NCBI GenBank assembly: GCA_964592115.1
Contig: CAZQCP010000003.1
Coordinates: forward strand, 1 to 64,000
Length of the DNA stretch: 64,000 nucleotides
Direction of reading: 5' to 3'
DNA from: Sva-07 sp964592115
GTDB taxonomy: Bacteria; Actinomycetota; Acidimicrobiia; Acidimicrobiales; Ilumatobacteraceae
Shown here piece after piece: positions 44,401 to 51,800 of the stretch (positions are counted from its first letter, which is position 1; each line of letters opens with the position of its first letter). The position numbers were made by a program, and so were the translations under genes. The notes beneath the pieces were generated by a model that did not search any database, was not told the DNA's origin, and saw nothing but the letters and a program-made list of their open reading frames with translations.

Positions 44401-44880
44401 GAGTGCATCGGGGTCGACCGGGTCGCCGCCGAGGGCCGCCCGGGCGACGACGATCGGCTCGGTCGTGGTCGCGCCCGGCCCGAGTCGCTGCATGAGGGAA
44501 CGGACACCGGCGACGATCACGGCGGGACAGCGATCGGGCTGGCGGAGGCGCCACAAGATGTCGAGCCGCTGGCCCATCGTCTCCACACTCGGGCTCACCC
44601 GCTCGAACGGCAGCGTCTCCCAGCCTGGGAAGTGGACGACGTCGCCGGCGGGGAGGAACTGAGCGAGGTCGTCGGCGAGCTGTCCGGCCATCGTGCCGGT
44701 GGGGCAGGCGACCACGAGCGGCCGCCGCGACGACAACGTCGAGAGCGCGGCGATGGCGATGGGGCGGGCCACCTCCACGACCGCGAGCCGCGCCGTCGGG
44801 TCGCCGAGCGCCCGTGTCAGCCCCGGCTCGTCGCGCAACAGCGCGGGCAGGTGCCCGAGCGGTGCCGTCGCCGCGCTCAT
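41401..44880 (-). CDS. mfd: Transcription-repair coupling factor Mfd
   Basis: 1159 residues, the usual length. The N-terminal UvrB-like module starts the protein (VVACPTGTMAGQLADDLAQF, FPGWETLPFERVSPS). The RNA-polymerase-interacting domain follows (GSYVVHHQHGVGRYEGM, about residues 500-516). The RecG-like motor has CGDVGFGKTEVAIRAAFKA (Walker A), LLIVDEEQRFGV (DEEQ box), LSATPIPRTL and FWVHNRVQSIE. The C-terminal TRCF domain ends at DDQ. Mfd removes stalled RNA polymerase and recruits UvrA. ATG 44880 directly follows GGCAGGGAG. Confidence 0.97.
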   Translation of the reverse strand: MSAATAPLGHLPALLRDEPGLTRALGDPTARLAVVEVARPIAIAALSTLSSRRPLVVACPTGTMAGQLADDLAQFLPAGDVVHFPGWETLPFERVSPSVETMGQRLDILWRLRQPDRCPAVIVAGVRSLMQRLGPGATTTEPIVVARAALGGDPVDPDALGARLVHFGYRREELVEHRGEFARRGAIVDVFPSTADAPIRIDLWGDEVDRLTRFSVNDQRSTEDLDEVTIFPARELMPDDAVRARATQLIASDPWGREQWERLAEGTHFDGMESWLPWLVDGDVLITDVLPDDAKVVLVEPRRMRDRALDLIAEEDDLARTLASTWARDPDRSFPRLHAGPDTLLAHAGSFWSIDSTPESPDTPVVEASGWGPIAGDGSGLTDRLIELLGRGFEIVVAADGVGSAQRLHDLLLDHGVDFAVDVDPRAPVPNGTQRARADSGRRGRIVVAPLHRGCTLPNAKVAIVAESDLTGRRRAHRGARKRQRQSVSTFEDLRTGSYVVHHQHGVGRYEGMVKRAIGGVERDYLLIAYKGGDKLYVPSDQIDTLRQYVGGEAPSLHRLGGSDFAKAKGRVRSAIREIAQELVVLYQKRVNAEGHAFAQDTPWQAEMEAAFPYVETPDQRTAIDDIKRDMELAHPMDRLLCGDVGFGKTEVAIRAAFKAIQDGKQVAVLAPTTLLATQHGNTFADRFSGYPIRVEVLSRFLTASQAKKVVEGVRSGEVDCVIGTHRLLANDIKFKDLGLLIVDEEQRFGVQHKETMKKLKTNVDVLTLSATPIPRTLEMSLVGIRDLSLLQTPPADRMPILTYVGEYAERVAIEAIRRELLREGQVFWVHNRVQSIETAARRLRELVPEARIAVAHGQMDEGPLETVVQDFWDGEFDVLVCTTIIESGIDMPTVNTLVVERSDLLGLGQMHQLRGRVGRSGQRAYAYLFHPRDKVLSEEAYERLRTIGESTELGSGFKIAMRDLEIRGAGNLLGESQSGHIAAVGYDLYCQMVTEAVSEMKGEPAPNAPTEIKLDVPTDAFLPADYVAKEELRLEAYRRLASVTTAAEVDDIRIEWEDRYGPLPEPAIALLDVGYLRAECHRLGVADIQINGTGATGGTAKLAPLELKLSETMRLRRIAKAAKYKEDLGQLVVPFSRGADPSTFLVQFLRDLVPADDQ

Positions 44881-44885
44881 CTCCC

Positions 44886-44951
44886 TGCCCCACCCAAATC
44901 TGTCCGCCTTGTATCGCCCCGCGTGATCGCACGGACAGATTTGTGGGGGCA
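44886..44951. repeat. Family B palindrome, copy 2
   Basis: AAATCTGTCCG (44897-44907) pairs with CGGACAGATTT (44932-44942), extended by imperfect TGCCCC / GGGGGCA flanks. It lies between the pth stop (44990) and the mfd start (44880). Confidence 0.7.
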
Positions 44952-44989
44952 GGCGCGGTTCGGGCGCGAGGGGGCGATGTCGGACAGCT

Positions 44990-45610
44990 TCACTGCCTGG
45001 TGTTGTACCGCTGCATCGCCGCGTCGACACCTTCGGCGATGATCAATTCGACGGCGTCGGCAGCGTCGACGACCCGCACGTCGAGCAGCTCGCGCTCGCG
45101 CTTGGGGATCTTCGACAGGACGTGTCCGGCTCCGACTTCTTTGCTCGGTGGCTTGCCGACACCGATCCGCACGCGGAGGAAGTCCTGCGACTTGAGGTGC
45201 TGCTCGATGGAGCGCAACCCGTTGTGTCCGGCGAGACCGCCGCCGGCCTTCACCTTCAACTCGCCGGGAGGCAGGTCGAGCTCGTCTTGCACGACGATCA
45301 CCTGCTCGGGTGACTCGATCCGGAAGCGGCGGACGAGCGCGCCGACCGCCTGGCCCGAGTGGTTCATGTACGTGATGGGAAAGGCGAGCACCACGCGTTG
45401 GTCGCCGTCCACGCTCGGGAACCGGCACTCGGCGACGAGGGCGTTGTCGCGGCCCCCCTTGAGGGTCACCCCGCGCCGCTCGGCGAGCAGTTTGAGAGCT
45501 TCCTCGCCGACGTTGTGGCGCGTGCGGGTGTACTTCGGTCCGGGGTTGCCGAGCCCGACGACGAGCCAGTCGTGCGGTTCACCCTTGCCGGTGCGTCCGA
45601 AGATGCCCAT
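44990..45610 (-). CDS. pth: Peptidyl-tRNA hydrolase
   Basis: 206 residues from ATG 45610. Catalytic features: LVVGLGNPGPKYTRTRHNVG (the Asn and catalytic His), PITYMNHSGQAV, VVQDELDLPPGELKVK (the Asp) and GLAGHNGLRSIEQHL. It releases peptides from stalled peptidyl-tRNA. The rplY-pth pairing is the common actinobacterial order. Confidence 0.95.
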   Translation of the reverse strand: MGIFGRTGKGEPHDWLVVGLGNPGPKYTRTRHNVGEEALKLLAERRGVTLKGGRDNALVAECRFPSVDGDQRVVLAFPITYMNHSGQAVGALVRRFRIESPEQVIVVQDELDLPPGELKVKAGGGLAGHNGLRSIEQHLKSQDFLRVRIGVGKPPSKEVGAGHVLSKIPKRERELLDVRVVDAADAVELIIAEGVDAAMQRYNTRQ

Positions 45611-45725
45611 ACGGATCAGTCCACCATGCCGCGGAGGTCGTGACGTGGCGGGAATTCGCGGGAGCGACACTCATCGCTGCGGCTGCACCACATCGCGGTC
45701 CGCGAAACGAGGAGCGGAACGCTGG

Positions 45726-46397
45726 TCAGCCGGCGTCGCCGTCGGCGGCATCGCTCGACTCGCCGCCGGCAGCGTCGGCGCTGTCGCCCTCGGCGCCATC
45801 GGCCTCGCCGTCACCCTCACCGTCGGTGTCGAGCTCGGCGGCACGCATGATGAGGACGGTCACCACGACGGCGTCGGCTTCGGCCTCGGCGACGACGCCC
45901 GACGGCAGCGGGATGTCCTCGACGCGGATGACGGAATCCATGGCCATGTCGGTGACGTCGATCGTGATCGAGTCGGGGATGTTGCGCGGGGTCGTGCGAA
46001 CCGGCAGTTCCTGCATCGCCAAGTCGACGAGACCGTTGTGCGACAGGACCTCTTTGGCTTCGCCTTCGAGGTGGATCGGCACCGTGACGACGATCTCTTC
46101 GTTGAGGTTGACCTGGATGAAGTCGATGTGCTGCACGCTGCGGCGCACCGGATGCCGCTGGATGTCCTTGATCAGCGTCGGATACACGGCACCGTCGACG
46201 GTCAGGTCGAGGATCGTGTTGAGGCCTGCAGCACCGGCGAGCGCCTGGCGCAGCTCGCGGCGATCGACGGACACGGCGAGCGGATCCATGCCGTGGCCGT
46301 AGACGACTGCTGGGATCCGGCCCTCGGCGCGGAGGCGACGCGAGGCGGCACTTCCGGCAGGGCGTCCGGCTTCGGCGAGGAGAACGGTGTCAGACAT
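45726..46397 (-). CDS. rplY: 50S ribosomal protein bL25, CTC form
   Basis: 223 residues. Residues 1-95 are the L25 5S-rRNA-binding domain (RRLRAEGRIPAVVYG, LIKDIQRHPVRRSVQHIDFI). The CTC-type C-terminal beta domain follows (VVTVPIHLEGEAKEV, VRTTPRNIPDSITIDV). The last 30 residues are very acidic (DGEGDGEADGAEGD). TGATGGAAGCC provides a ribosome site before ATG 46397. Confidence 0.95.
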   Translation of the reverse strand: MSDTVLLAEAGRPAGSAASRRLRAEGRIPAVVYGHGMDPLAVSVDRRELRQALAGAAGLNTILDLTVDGAVYPTLIKDIQRHPVRRSVQHIDFIQVNLNEEIVVTVPIHLEGEAKEVLSHNGLVDLAMQELPVRTTPRNIPDSITIDVTDMAMDSVIRVEDIPLPSGVVAEAEADAVVVTVLIMRAAELDTDGEGDGEADGAEGDSADAAGGESSDAADGDAG

Positions 46398-46545
46398 GGT
46401 GATCGGCTTCCATCAGATCTTCGTGACGGCATCCACGAACTGGGATGCCCGGTCGATACGGCAGCGCTCCAAGTTACCGCCCCCGCACTCCATCCCCTCC
46501 CGCCCGACCCTCCATCCCCTCCCGCCCCAGCCCGCGCCGGAGCAC

Positions 46546-46598
46546 CCGAAATCTGTCCGCTTCGTGCCGCTCACCGTGATCAGGCGGACAGATTTCGG
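46546..46598. repeat. Family B palindrome, copy 3 (encodes the end of a gene)
   Basis: Perfect 15-nt arms CCGAAATCTGTCCGC (46546-46560) and GCGGACAGATTTCGG (46584-46598). Read on the minus strand, the right arm encodes the last residues (RNLSA) and leads into the TGA of the DUF559-type gene. Confidence 0.78.
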
Positions 46599-47527
46599 AA
46601 GAGGGCGGCGCGCGATGCGTGGATCCGGGCGATTTGGAGTGCAGCACCGCGGGGATCGCGCCGCATCTGCTCGTCGAATCTGACCACGTGCCAGCCGATC
46701 TCGGCGCACGCTCGATCGCGATCCTGGTCGCGGCGCTGGCCGAGATCGCCGCCGTGCCACCACGCGGCGCCGGGTTCCACGGCGAGTTGGACGGCGGTCC
46801 AGGCGATGTCGAGGTGGATGACGTCGCCGTCGGGGAGCACGAGCGGGTGCTGGCGAGCGGGACGCGGGATGCCGACGCCTTCGAGCGCTTCGAGCAGGCG
46901 GCGTTCCAGGTTCGACTGGGCTGGGCGGGGTTGAGAGAGCGCGTGAGCGAGCCACCGCTCGAATCTCTTGACGCCATCTTTGCCGCGGCACCGATGCTCG
47001 TCGAGATACACCGCGGCCTCCGCGGGCGTGGTCAGACGTCGGTGCCACGCATCTTCGGCGGCACGCTCGAACCGGTACTGGTTGAACTCGGCCGCGAGCC
47101 CGAAGAGCATGCGCAGTGGCGTCGCCATGAAGCTGCCGTCATCGGCGCGGATCCGGTCACGATCGAGGTCGATCCATCCGCAACGGCGGAGGCGCACCCA
47201 GCTCGGTGTGGCCCGATGGAAACTCGCCGGAACCGTGTAGTGCACCGTGCCCACCGACATCGCCCGCAGGCCGTAGCGGTGTGCAGATGTCCAACCACTC
47301 AGGAAACCGCAGGCGCCCGCCCACAGCTGTACGGCCATGCACTGACCGTCGAGCGAGAGTGGGCTCGAGGCGATGCGGATGACGCCGGGCAAGACATCGA
47401 CGAAGATGCCCTGCCGGCGGGCTCGCGAGATCGACTGGGCGGTCACTCCGTGGTCGATGCGGAGCTGGCGGACGCCGAGGACGCCGTGTTGGTCGCGAGC
47501 ACGTTCGAGGATCTCACGGTCGAGCAT
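46580..47527 (-). CDS. DUF559-type protein with AbiEi-like winged helix, copy 1
   Basis: 315 residues. The N-terminal 60 residues resemble the AbiEi antitoxin winged helix (HGVLGVRQLRIDHGVTAQSI, RQGIFVDVLPGVIRI). The C-terminal 100 residues have the PD-(D/E)xK-like VSR/DUF559 arrangement (VIHLDIAWTAVQLAVEPGAAWW, DRDRACAEIGWHVVRF). The catalytic acidic pair is only partly recognisable. Such single genes are common in actinobacteria and their function is unknown. The last codons come from a family B palindrome. A related gene lies at 60651-61580. Confidence 0.75.
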   Translation of the reverse strand: MLDREILERARDQHGVLGVRQLRIDHGVTAQSISRARRQGIFVDVLPGVIRIASSPLSLDGQCMAVQLWAGACGFLSGWTSAHRYGLRAMSVGTVHYTVPASFHRATPSWVRLRRCGWIDLDRDRIRADDGSFMATPLRMLFGLAAEFNQYRFERAAEDAWHRRLTTPAEAAVYLDEHRCRGKDGVKRFERWLAHALSQPRPAQSNLERRLLEALEGVGIPRPARQHPLVLPDGDVIHLDIAWTAVQLAVEPGAAWWHGGDLGQRRDQDRDRACAEIGWHVVRFDEQMRRDPRGAALQIARIHASRAALFRNLSA

Positions 47528-47569
47528 GTCCGCCCAGTGGGTGGCGACGCGCTGAAAACGGAAGGCAAT

Positions 47570-47623
47570 CCCAAATGTGTCCGCGCCGTGCCGCTGCGCG
47601 TGATGGGACGGACAGATTTGCGG
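47570..47623. repeat. Family B palindrome, copy 4
   Basis: CCCAAATGTGTCCG (47570-47583) against CGGACAGATTTGCGG (47609-47623), two mismatches. It starts 4 nt after the prs stop. Confidence 0.7.
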
Positions 47624-47627
47624 TGGG

Positions 47628-48617
47628 TCAGGCGAGGTTTTCGCCGTCGAAGATCTCGCTGACGCTCGTGTCGTCGAACACGGCGCCGAGCGCTTCGGCG
47701 ATCAGCGGGGCGACCGAGAGCACCTCGATCTTGTCGATCTGCTTCTCCGGCGGCAGCGGCAACGTATTGGTGAGGATGACGCGGTCGAGCGGAGCATTCT
47801 TCAGCCGGTCGATCGCCGGGCCGGACAGCACGCCGTGCGTCGCCATGGCCCACACTTCGCTCGCCCCGCGTTCGATGAGCAGCTCCGCGGCGGCGCAGAT
47901 CGTGCCGGCGGTGTCGATCATGTCGTCGGTGAGGACGCACAGCCGGCCGGCGACGTCGCCGAGGACCTCGGCCGCCTCGGCCACGTTGGCCGTCCCCTTC
48001 GGCCGCCGCTTGTAGATGAACGCCAGATCCGCACCGCAATCACCCAGGTGCTGCGCCATCCGCTCGGCGACCTTGATGCGCCCGGCATCGGGCGACACGA
48101 TCACGGGCTCGGTGGCGTGCGTGCGGACGTACTGCTCGAGCACCGGCATCGCCGTGAGATGGTCGACCGGACCCTCGAAGAACCCCTGGATCTGGCCGGA
48201 GTGGAGATCGATCGAGATCATCCGCTTCGCACCTGCCGCTTTGAACATGTCGGCGATCAGCCGGGCGGTGATCGGCTCACGCCCTTCCGCCTTGCGGTCC
48301 TGGCGGGCGTATCCGTAGAACGGGCACACGGCGGTGATGCGCTTGGCGGACGCGCGGTAGGCGGCGTCGATCATGATCAGGTGCTCCATGATCGAGTCGT
48401 TGACCGAATGGCCATCGACGCCGTAGTGGCTCTGGATGATGAACACGTCGGACCCGCGGATCGACTCGCCGAAACGGGGGCGCACCTCACCGTTGGCGAA
48501 CTCGACGATGTTGTCGTGACCGAGCTCGATGTTGAGGTGGGTGGCCACCTCCTCGGCGAGGTCGGGGTGTGTCCGTCCGGAGTAGAGGGCGAGCCGCTTG
48601 GTGGTGACCTTCTCCAT
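47628..48617 (-). CDS. prs: Ribose-phosphate pyrophosphokinase
   Basis: 329 residues, full length. Features: LALYSGRTHPDLAEEVA, the ATP-binding loop ITAVCPFYGYARQDRKAEGREPI split over the flexible loop, MISIDLHSGQIQGFF, and the PRPP-binding loop VLTDDMIDTAGT. It makes PRPP from ribose 5-phosphate and ATP. ATG 48617 has GGGGAGGA upstream. It follows glmU by 54 nt, the standard actinobacterial pairing. Confidence 0.96.
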   Translation of the reverse strand: MEKVTTKRLALYSGRTHPDLAEEVATHLNIELGHDNIVEFANGEVRPRFGESIRGSDVFIIQSHYGVDGHSVNDSIMEHLIMIDAAYRASAKRITAVCPFYGYARQDRKAEGREPITARLIADMFKAAGAKRMISIDLHSGQIQGFFEGPVDHLTAMPVLEQYVRTHATEPVIVSPDAGRIKVAERMAQHLGDCGADLAFIYKRRPKGTANVAEAAEVLGDVAGRLCVLTDDMIDTAGTICAAAELLIERGASEVWAMATHGVLSGPAIDRLKNAPLDRVILTNTLPLPPEKQIDKIEVLSVAPLIAEALGAVFDDTSVSEIFDGENLA

Positions 48618-48671
48618 GAGTGCTGACGTCCTCCCCGACGTCTGTCGGCGTTGTTCGGGGGTCGATCTCGC

Positions 48672-49757
48672 TCAGCCGACAGGTGCAGTGTAGAAGGCAC
48701 CGGTCGCGCTGTTGGCAGCGACGGACGAACCCGGGGGTAGATGGGCGAATGGTCCGACGACGGCATCGGCACCGATGGTCGCGGCGTGCCCGACGGTGTG
48801 CTCGACCACGACGCCGGGTTCGACCTGACAGTCGACGAGCCGCGTGTCGGGACCGACATCGCAGCCGTCGCCGACGATGGTCGTTCCCTGCAAGATGGTG
48901 CCGGGGTAGAGCGTGACGTCGCGGCCGATCTTCACGGTGACGTCGACGAACGTCTGGCGTGGATCGAGCATCGTGACACCGTTGAGCAGCCACGCCTTGT
49001 TCGTCCGCGACCGCAGCTCGCGCTCGGCCTTGGCGAGCTGCCAGCGGTCGTTGACGCCCTGTGTCTCCCCGGCGGGCGCCTTGACCGCACCGATGCGGTG
49101 GCCCATCTCGGCGAGTACGGCGATGACATCGGTGAGGTAGTACTCGTGTTGCGCGTTGTCGGTGGTGAGCTTGCGCAGCGCCGGTCCGAGCAGGTCGCGG
49201 CGGAACGCATAGATCGACGTGTTGACCTCGAGCACGTCGAGCTCGTCGGGGGTCGCGTCGCGGTGTTCGATGATCCGGCTGACCTGGCCGTCAGGCTTGC
49301 GGATGACACGCCCGTAGCCGCTCGGCTCGTCCATCATGCTCGTGAGGACGGTCGCCGCGTTGGCGTTCTCGACGTGTGCGTCGACCAGTTCACGGACGGT
49401 TTCGGGACGCAACAGCGGTGTGTCGCCGGGGAGCACGACGACGGTCGCGTTGTCGTCGTAGTCGTCACCGCCGAGCGCCGTCATGCCGATCGATGCGGCG
49501 TCGCCGGTGCCGTTCTGCTCTCGCTGTTCGGCGAAGGCGACGTTGGCCCACGATGGGGCTCGTTCGTCGACCTTCTTCGTCACGAGCTCGGCGCCGTGGC
49601 CGACGACGATGACGGTGCGGTCGGGGGTGAGGAGCCGCAGGGAGTGGATGACGTGGAGGATCATCGCTCGCCCGCAGATGAGATGCAGCGGCTTCGGTCG
49701 GGCCGACCGCATGCGGGTGCCCTCGCCGGCGGCGAGCACGATCGCGGAAACGCTCAT
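48672..49757 (-). CDS. glmU: GlmU lacking most of its acetyltransferase domain
   Basis: 361 residues against about 450-490 in complete GlmU. The N-terminal uridyltransferase is intact: AIVLAAGEGTRMRSARPKPLH, QREQNGTGDA, VVVLPGDTPLL and DEPSGYGRV. The left-handed beta-helix begins (VTMLDPRQTFVDVTVKIG) but stops after VVGPFAHLPPG, where the Arg of the acetyltransferase site is replaced by Pro; the Lys/His/Tyr acetyl-transfer residues are absent. Only 54 nt separate it from prs, and no other frame encodes the rest. ATG 49757 starts 2 nt after the tRNA-Gln gene; a frame extending to 49838 runs through the tRNA and is spurious. Confidence 0.88.
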   Translation of the reverse strand: MSVSAIVLAAGEGTRMRSARPKPLHLICGRAMILHVIHSLRLLTPDRTVIVVGHGAELVTKKVDERAPSWANVAFAEQREQNGTGDAASIGMTALGGDDYDDNATVVVLPGDTPLLRPETVRELVDAHVENANAATVLTSMMDEPSGYGRVIRKPDGQVSRIIEHRDATPDELDVLEVNTSIYAFRRDLLGPALRKLTTDNAQHEYYLTDVIAVLAEMGHRIGAVKAPAGETQGVNDRWQLAKAERELRSRTNKAWLLNGVTMLDPRQTFVDVTVKIGRDVTLYPGTILQGTTIVGDGCDVGPDTRLVDCQVEPGVVVEHTVGHAATIGADAVVGPFAHLPPGSSVAANSATGAFYTAPVG

Positions 49758-49759
49758 GG

Positions 49760-49830
49760 CTCCGGGGAGAGGACTCGAACCCCTACACGCGGCACCAAAA
49801 ACCGCTGTCCTACCATTAGACGACCCCGGA
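49760..49830 (-). tRNA. tRNA-Gln (anticodon UUG)
   Basis: 71 nt on the minus strand. The acceptor TCCGGGG pairs with CCCCGGA, followed by discriminator G. The D arm has GTC/GAC, the anticodon stem GCGGT/GCCGC encloses loop TTTTGGT with anticodon TTG, and the T arm AGGGG/CCTCT encloses TTCGAGT. CCA is not encoded. The glmU start codon follows after 2 nt on the same strand. Confidence 0.95.
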
Positions 49831-49953
49831 TCGCTCAACTGTCCTCGTCACGGTACCCCGGCCTGCAGGTGATGACTCCTCCCCACCACCACCGCCACCA
49901 GTCGGGCAGCGGCCTTGTGCGGTCCACTCGGTGGCGCGCCCTTCCGAGCCCGG

Positions 49954-49959
49954 TAGCGT
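49954..49959 (+). promoter_or_regulatory. -10-like TAGCGT before the bS22-like gene
   Basis: TANNNT hexamer 10 nt before ATG 49970; the mRNA leader would be only a few nucleotides. Confidence 0.35.
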
Positions 49960-49969
49960 TGCCCGTCCT

Positions 49970-50062
49970 ATGGGTTCTCTGATCAAGAAGCGCCGGAAGC
50001 GCATGCGGAAGAAGAAGCACAAGAAGATGCTCCGCCGCACGCGTCACCAGCGTCGCAAGTAG
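49970..50062 (+). CDS. Tiny basic ribosomal protein bS22-like (AURKAIP1/COX24 domain)
   Basis: 30 residues, 20 of them Lys, Arg or His: it begins MGSLIKKRRKRMRKKKHKKM and ends LRRTRHQRRK. This matches the AURKAIP1/COX24 motif of the extra small-subunit protein found in mycobacterial ribosomes (bS22). It is too short for usual ORF calling. It stands alone, divergent from tRNA-Gln and convergent with ispE. Confidence 0.88.
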   Translation: MGSLIKKRRKRMRKKKHKKMLRRTRHQRRK

Positions 50063-50130
50063 CCGTCCGCACGCGGTGCCGGGCTGCTGCGACATTCGCA
50101 CCACGCCCACCCCGAACGGTGGTCACGCGT

Positions 50131-50970
50131 CTATGCGTCGCCCACCGCGACACTCGCCGGCACCGTACGAGCGACAATCACATGAGCGCCCTCGTCGATC
50201 AGTTCGGCGAGGGCGTCTTGGTGTTCACCGACGGAGAACCACGTCGCACCGCTGCCCGCCAGGATCGGCGGTTGGCCAACGAGCTCGCTGATCCGATCAC
50301 GCCACGTCGCGAGTGAGGGCTCGACCGCGAGCGCGGCCGGTTCGAGATCGTTGGGTCCGTCGGCGGTCGGTCCGCCGAGCTCGTCCCAGGCGCGGTACAC
50401 GGCGGGCGTGCTGACGACGAGCGGCGGCACGACGAGGGTCACCGTCCGCACGACATGGGGGAGGGGATCCACGAGCTCGCCGATGCCCCGGACGCGGGCG
50501 CGTCCGCCGACGAGACAGAACGCGATGTCGGCTCCGAGGCGCGCCGCGTCGGCGAGGTCCTCGGGTGTCGGGGTGTCGCTGGTGTACCGGCTGACGTCCA
50601 CTCCACCGGCGTTCGCTTCTCGCGCCGCCCACCGGAGCACGCTCGCCGCGTCGCTCGAACCGCCGCCGAGTCCGCCCCCGTGGGGGATGCGCTTGTCGAT
50701 GTGGACGTGCGCCGTGCGTCCGACCTGGTCGAGGGCGCGGGCAACCAGGTTCGATCGATCGACAGGCGTGCCTGGGCCATAGCGACCCTCGATCGACAAC
50801 CCGTCACCGTCGGAGTCGATCACGAGCAGATCGTGCAGGTCGAGGCTGACCATCTCGGCGTCGATCAGGTGGAAGCCGTCGTCGCGCACGCCAACGACGC
50901 GCAAGTTCCACGTCAACTTGGCGTGGGCCCGCAGCGGGATCTCCCGGCGGGCGACCGGTCCCGCGCTCAT
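50131..50970 (-). CDS. ispE: 4-(cytidine 5'-diphospho)-2-C-methyl-D-erythritol kinase
   Basis: 279 residues. GHMP-kinase motifs: LRAHAKLTWNLRVVGVRDDG (substrate Lys/Asn), the ATP loop PHGGGLGGGSSDAASVL, and PPILAGSGATWFSV near the C-terminus (usual LSGSGPT; here with a Trp). It catalyses the fourth step of the MEP isoprenoid pathway. ATGA overlap with rsmA is the typical ksgA-ispE pairing. Confidence 0.95.
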   Translation of the reverse strand: MSAGPVARREIPLRAHAKLTWNLRVVGVRDDGFHLIDAEMVSLDLHDLLVIDSDGDGLSIEGRYGPGTPVDRSNLVARALDQVGRTAHVHIDKRIPHGGGLGGGSSDAASVLRWAAREANAGGVDVSRYTSDTPTPEDLADAARLGADIAFCLVGGRARVRGIGELVDPLPHVVRTVTLVVPPLVVSTPAVYRAWDELGGPTADGPNDLEPAALAVEPSLATWRDRISELVGQPPILAGSGATWFSVGEHQDALAELIDEGAHVIVARTVPASVAVGDA

Positions 50971-51800
50971 CGTTCCGGGACCGCGCCGTGGGCGTCGGTC
51001 AGGCGGCACCAGGCGGTGACATCGAGCTCTTCGGGCCGTGCCGTGGGGCTCACACCGGCGGCGGCGAACGTGTCCGGCGCAACGATGTCGGCGAGCGACT
51101 TGCGGAGCATCTTGCGACGTTGGCCGAACGCGGTGCGCACGAGAGTGAACAGCGCGCCCGGATCCGTCGCGGGCGGGGTGCGGCGGGTGATCTCGACGAG
51201 CGCCGACTCGACGTTCGGTCGGGGTACGAAGACCGACGCCGGCACGTGGGCAACGACCTTGGCGTTCGCCCAGTAGGCGACCTTCACGCTGACCGCGCCG
51301 TACGCCTCGGTCCGGGGAGCGGCGGCGAATCGTTCGGCGGCCTCGCGCTGGACCATCACCAGCATGCGTTCGATCTCCGGAACGTCGTCGAGCAGGTCGC
51401 ACACGAGCGGAGTGGCCACGTTGTACGGGAGGTTGGCCACGAGCACCCAGCGGCCGTTGCCCGGCTGTCCGCTGAGCAGGGTGTGCCAGTCGAGATGCAT
51501 CGCGTCGCCTTCGACCACCGTCACCCGCTCGACATCGGCGACCACCTCGCGCAGCAGTGCGGCGAGGCCAGGATCGACTTCGATCGCCGTGATCCTGGCA
51601 CCCGTCTCGGCGAGCGCCAGCGTGAGCGAGCCGAGTCCGGCGCCGATCTCGACGACGAGATCATCGGGGCCGATGCGGGCGAGGTCGGCGATCTTGCGGA
51701 CGGTGTTCGGGTCGGCGACGAAGTTCTGCCCGAGGTCACGGCGCGGTGCCAGCGCCGCCGATTCGAGGAGCGCGCGGACCGTCGGCCGCGAATGCGTCAC
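50967..51800 (-). CDS. rsmA: 16S rRNA dimethyladenosine transferase RsmA/KsgA
   Basis: 277 residues, GTG start. Family motifs: RRDLGQNFVADPNTVRKI, VVEIGAGLGSLTLAL (SAM), VANLPYNVATPLV (the NLPY catalytic loop) and FVPRPNVESALVEI. It dimethylates two adjacent adenosines near the 3' end of 16S rRNA. GTGA overlap with the RlpA-like gene upstream and ATGA overlap with ispE downstream make a coupled trio. Confidence 0.95.
   Translation of the reverse strand: MTHSRPTVRALLESAALAPRRDLGQNFVADPNTVRKIADLARIGPDDLVVEIGAGLGSLTLALAETGARITAIEVDPGLAALLREVVADVERVTVVEGDAMHLDWHTLLSGQPGNGRWVLVANLPYNVATPLVCDLLDDVPEIERMLVMVQREAAERFAAAPRTEAYGAVSVKVAYWANAKVVAHVPASVFVPRPNVESALVEITRRTPPATDPGALFTLVRTAFGQRRKMLRKSLADIVAPDTFAAAGVSPTARPEELDVTAWCRLTDAHGAVPER

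Noticed and set aside
48500..48760. Frameshift explaining the short GlmU
   Set aside because: Neither other frame after residue 340 encodes beta-helix repeats, and prs begins only 54 nt beyond the stop, so there is no room for a missing domain. A deletion, not a frameshift, is the likely history.
49758..49838. N-terminal extension of GlmU
   Set aside because: These codons are the tRNA-Gln gene read in a protein frame; GlmU homologues start at the VSAIVLAAG segment.
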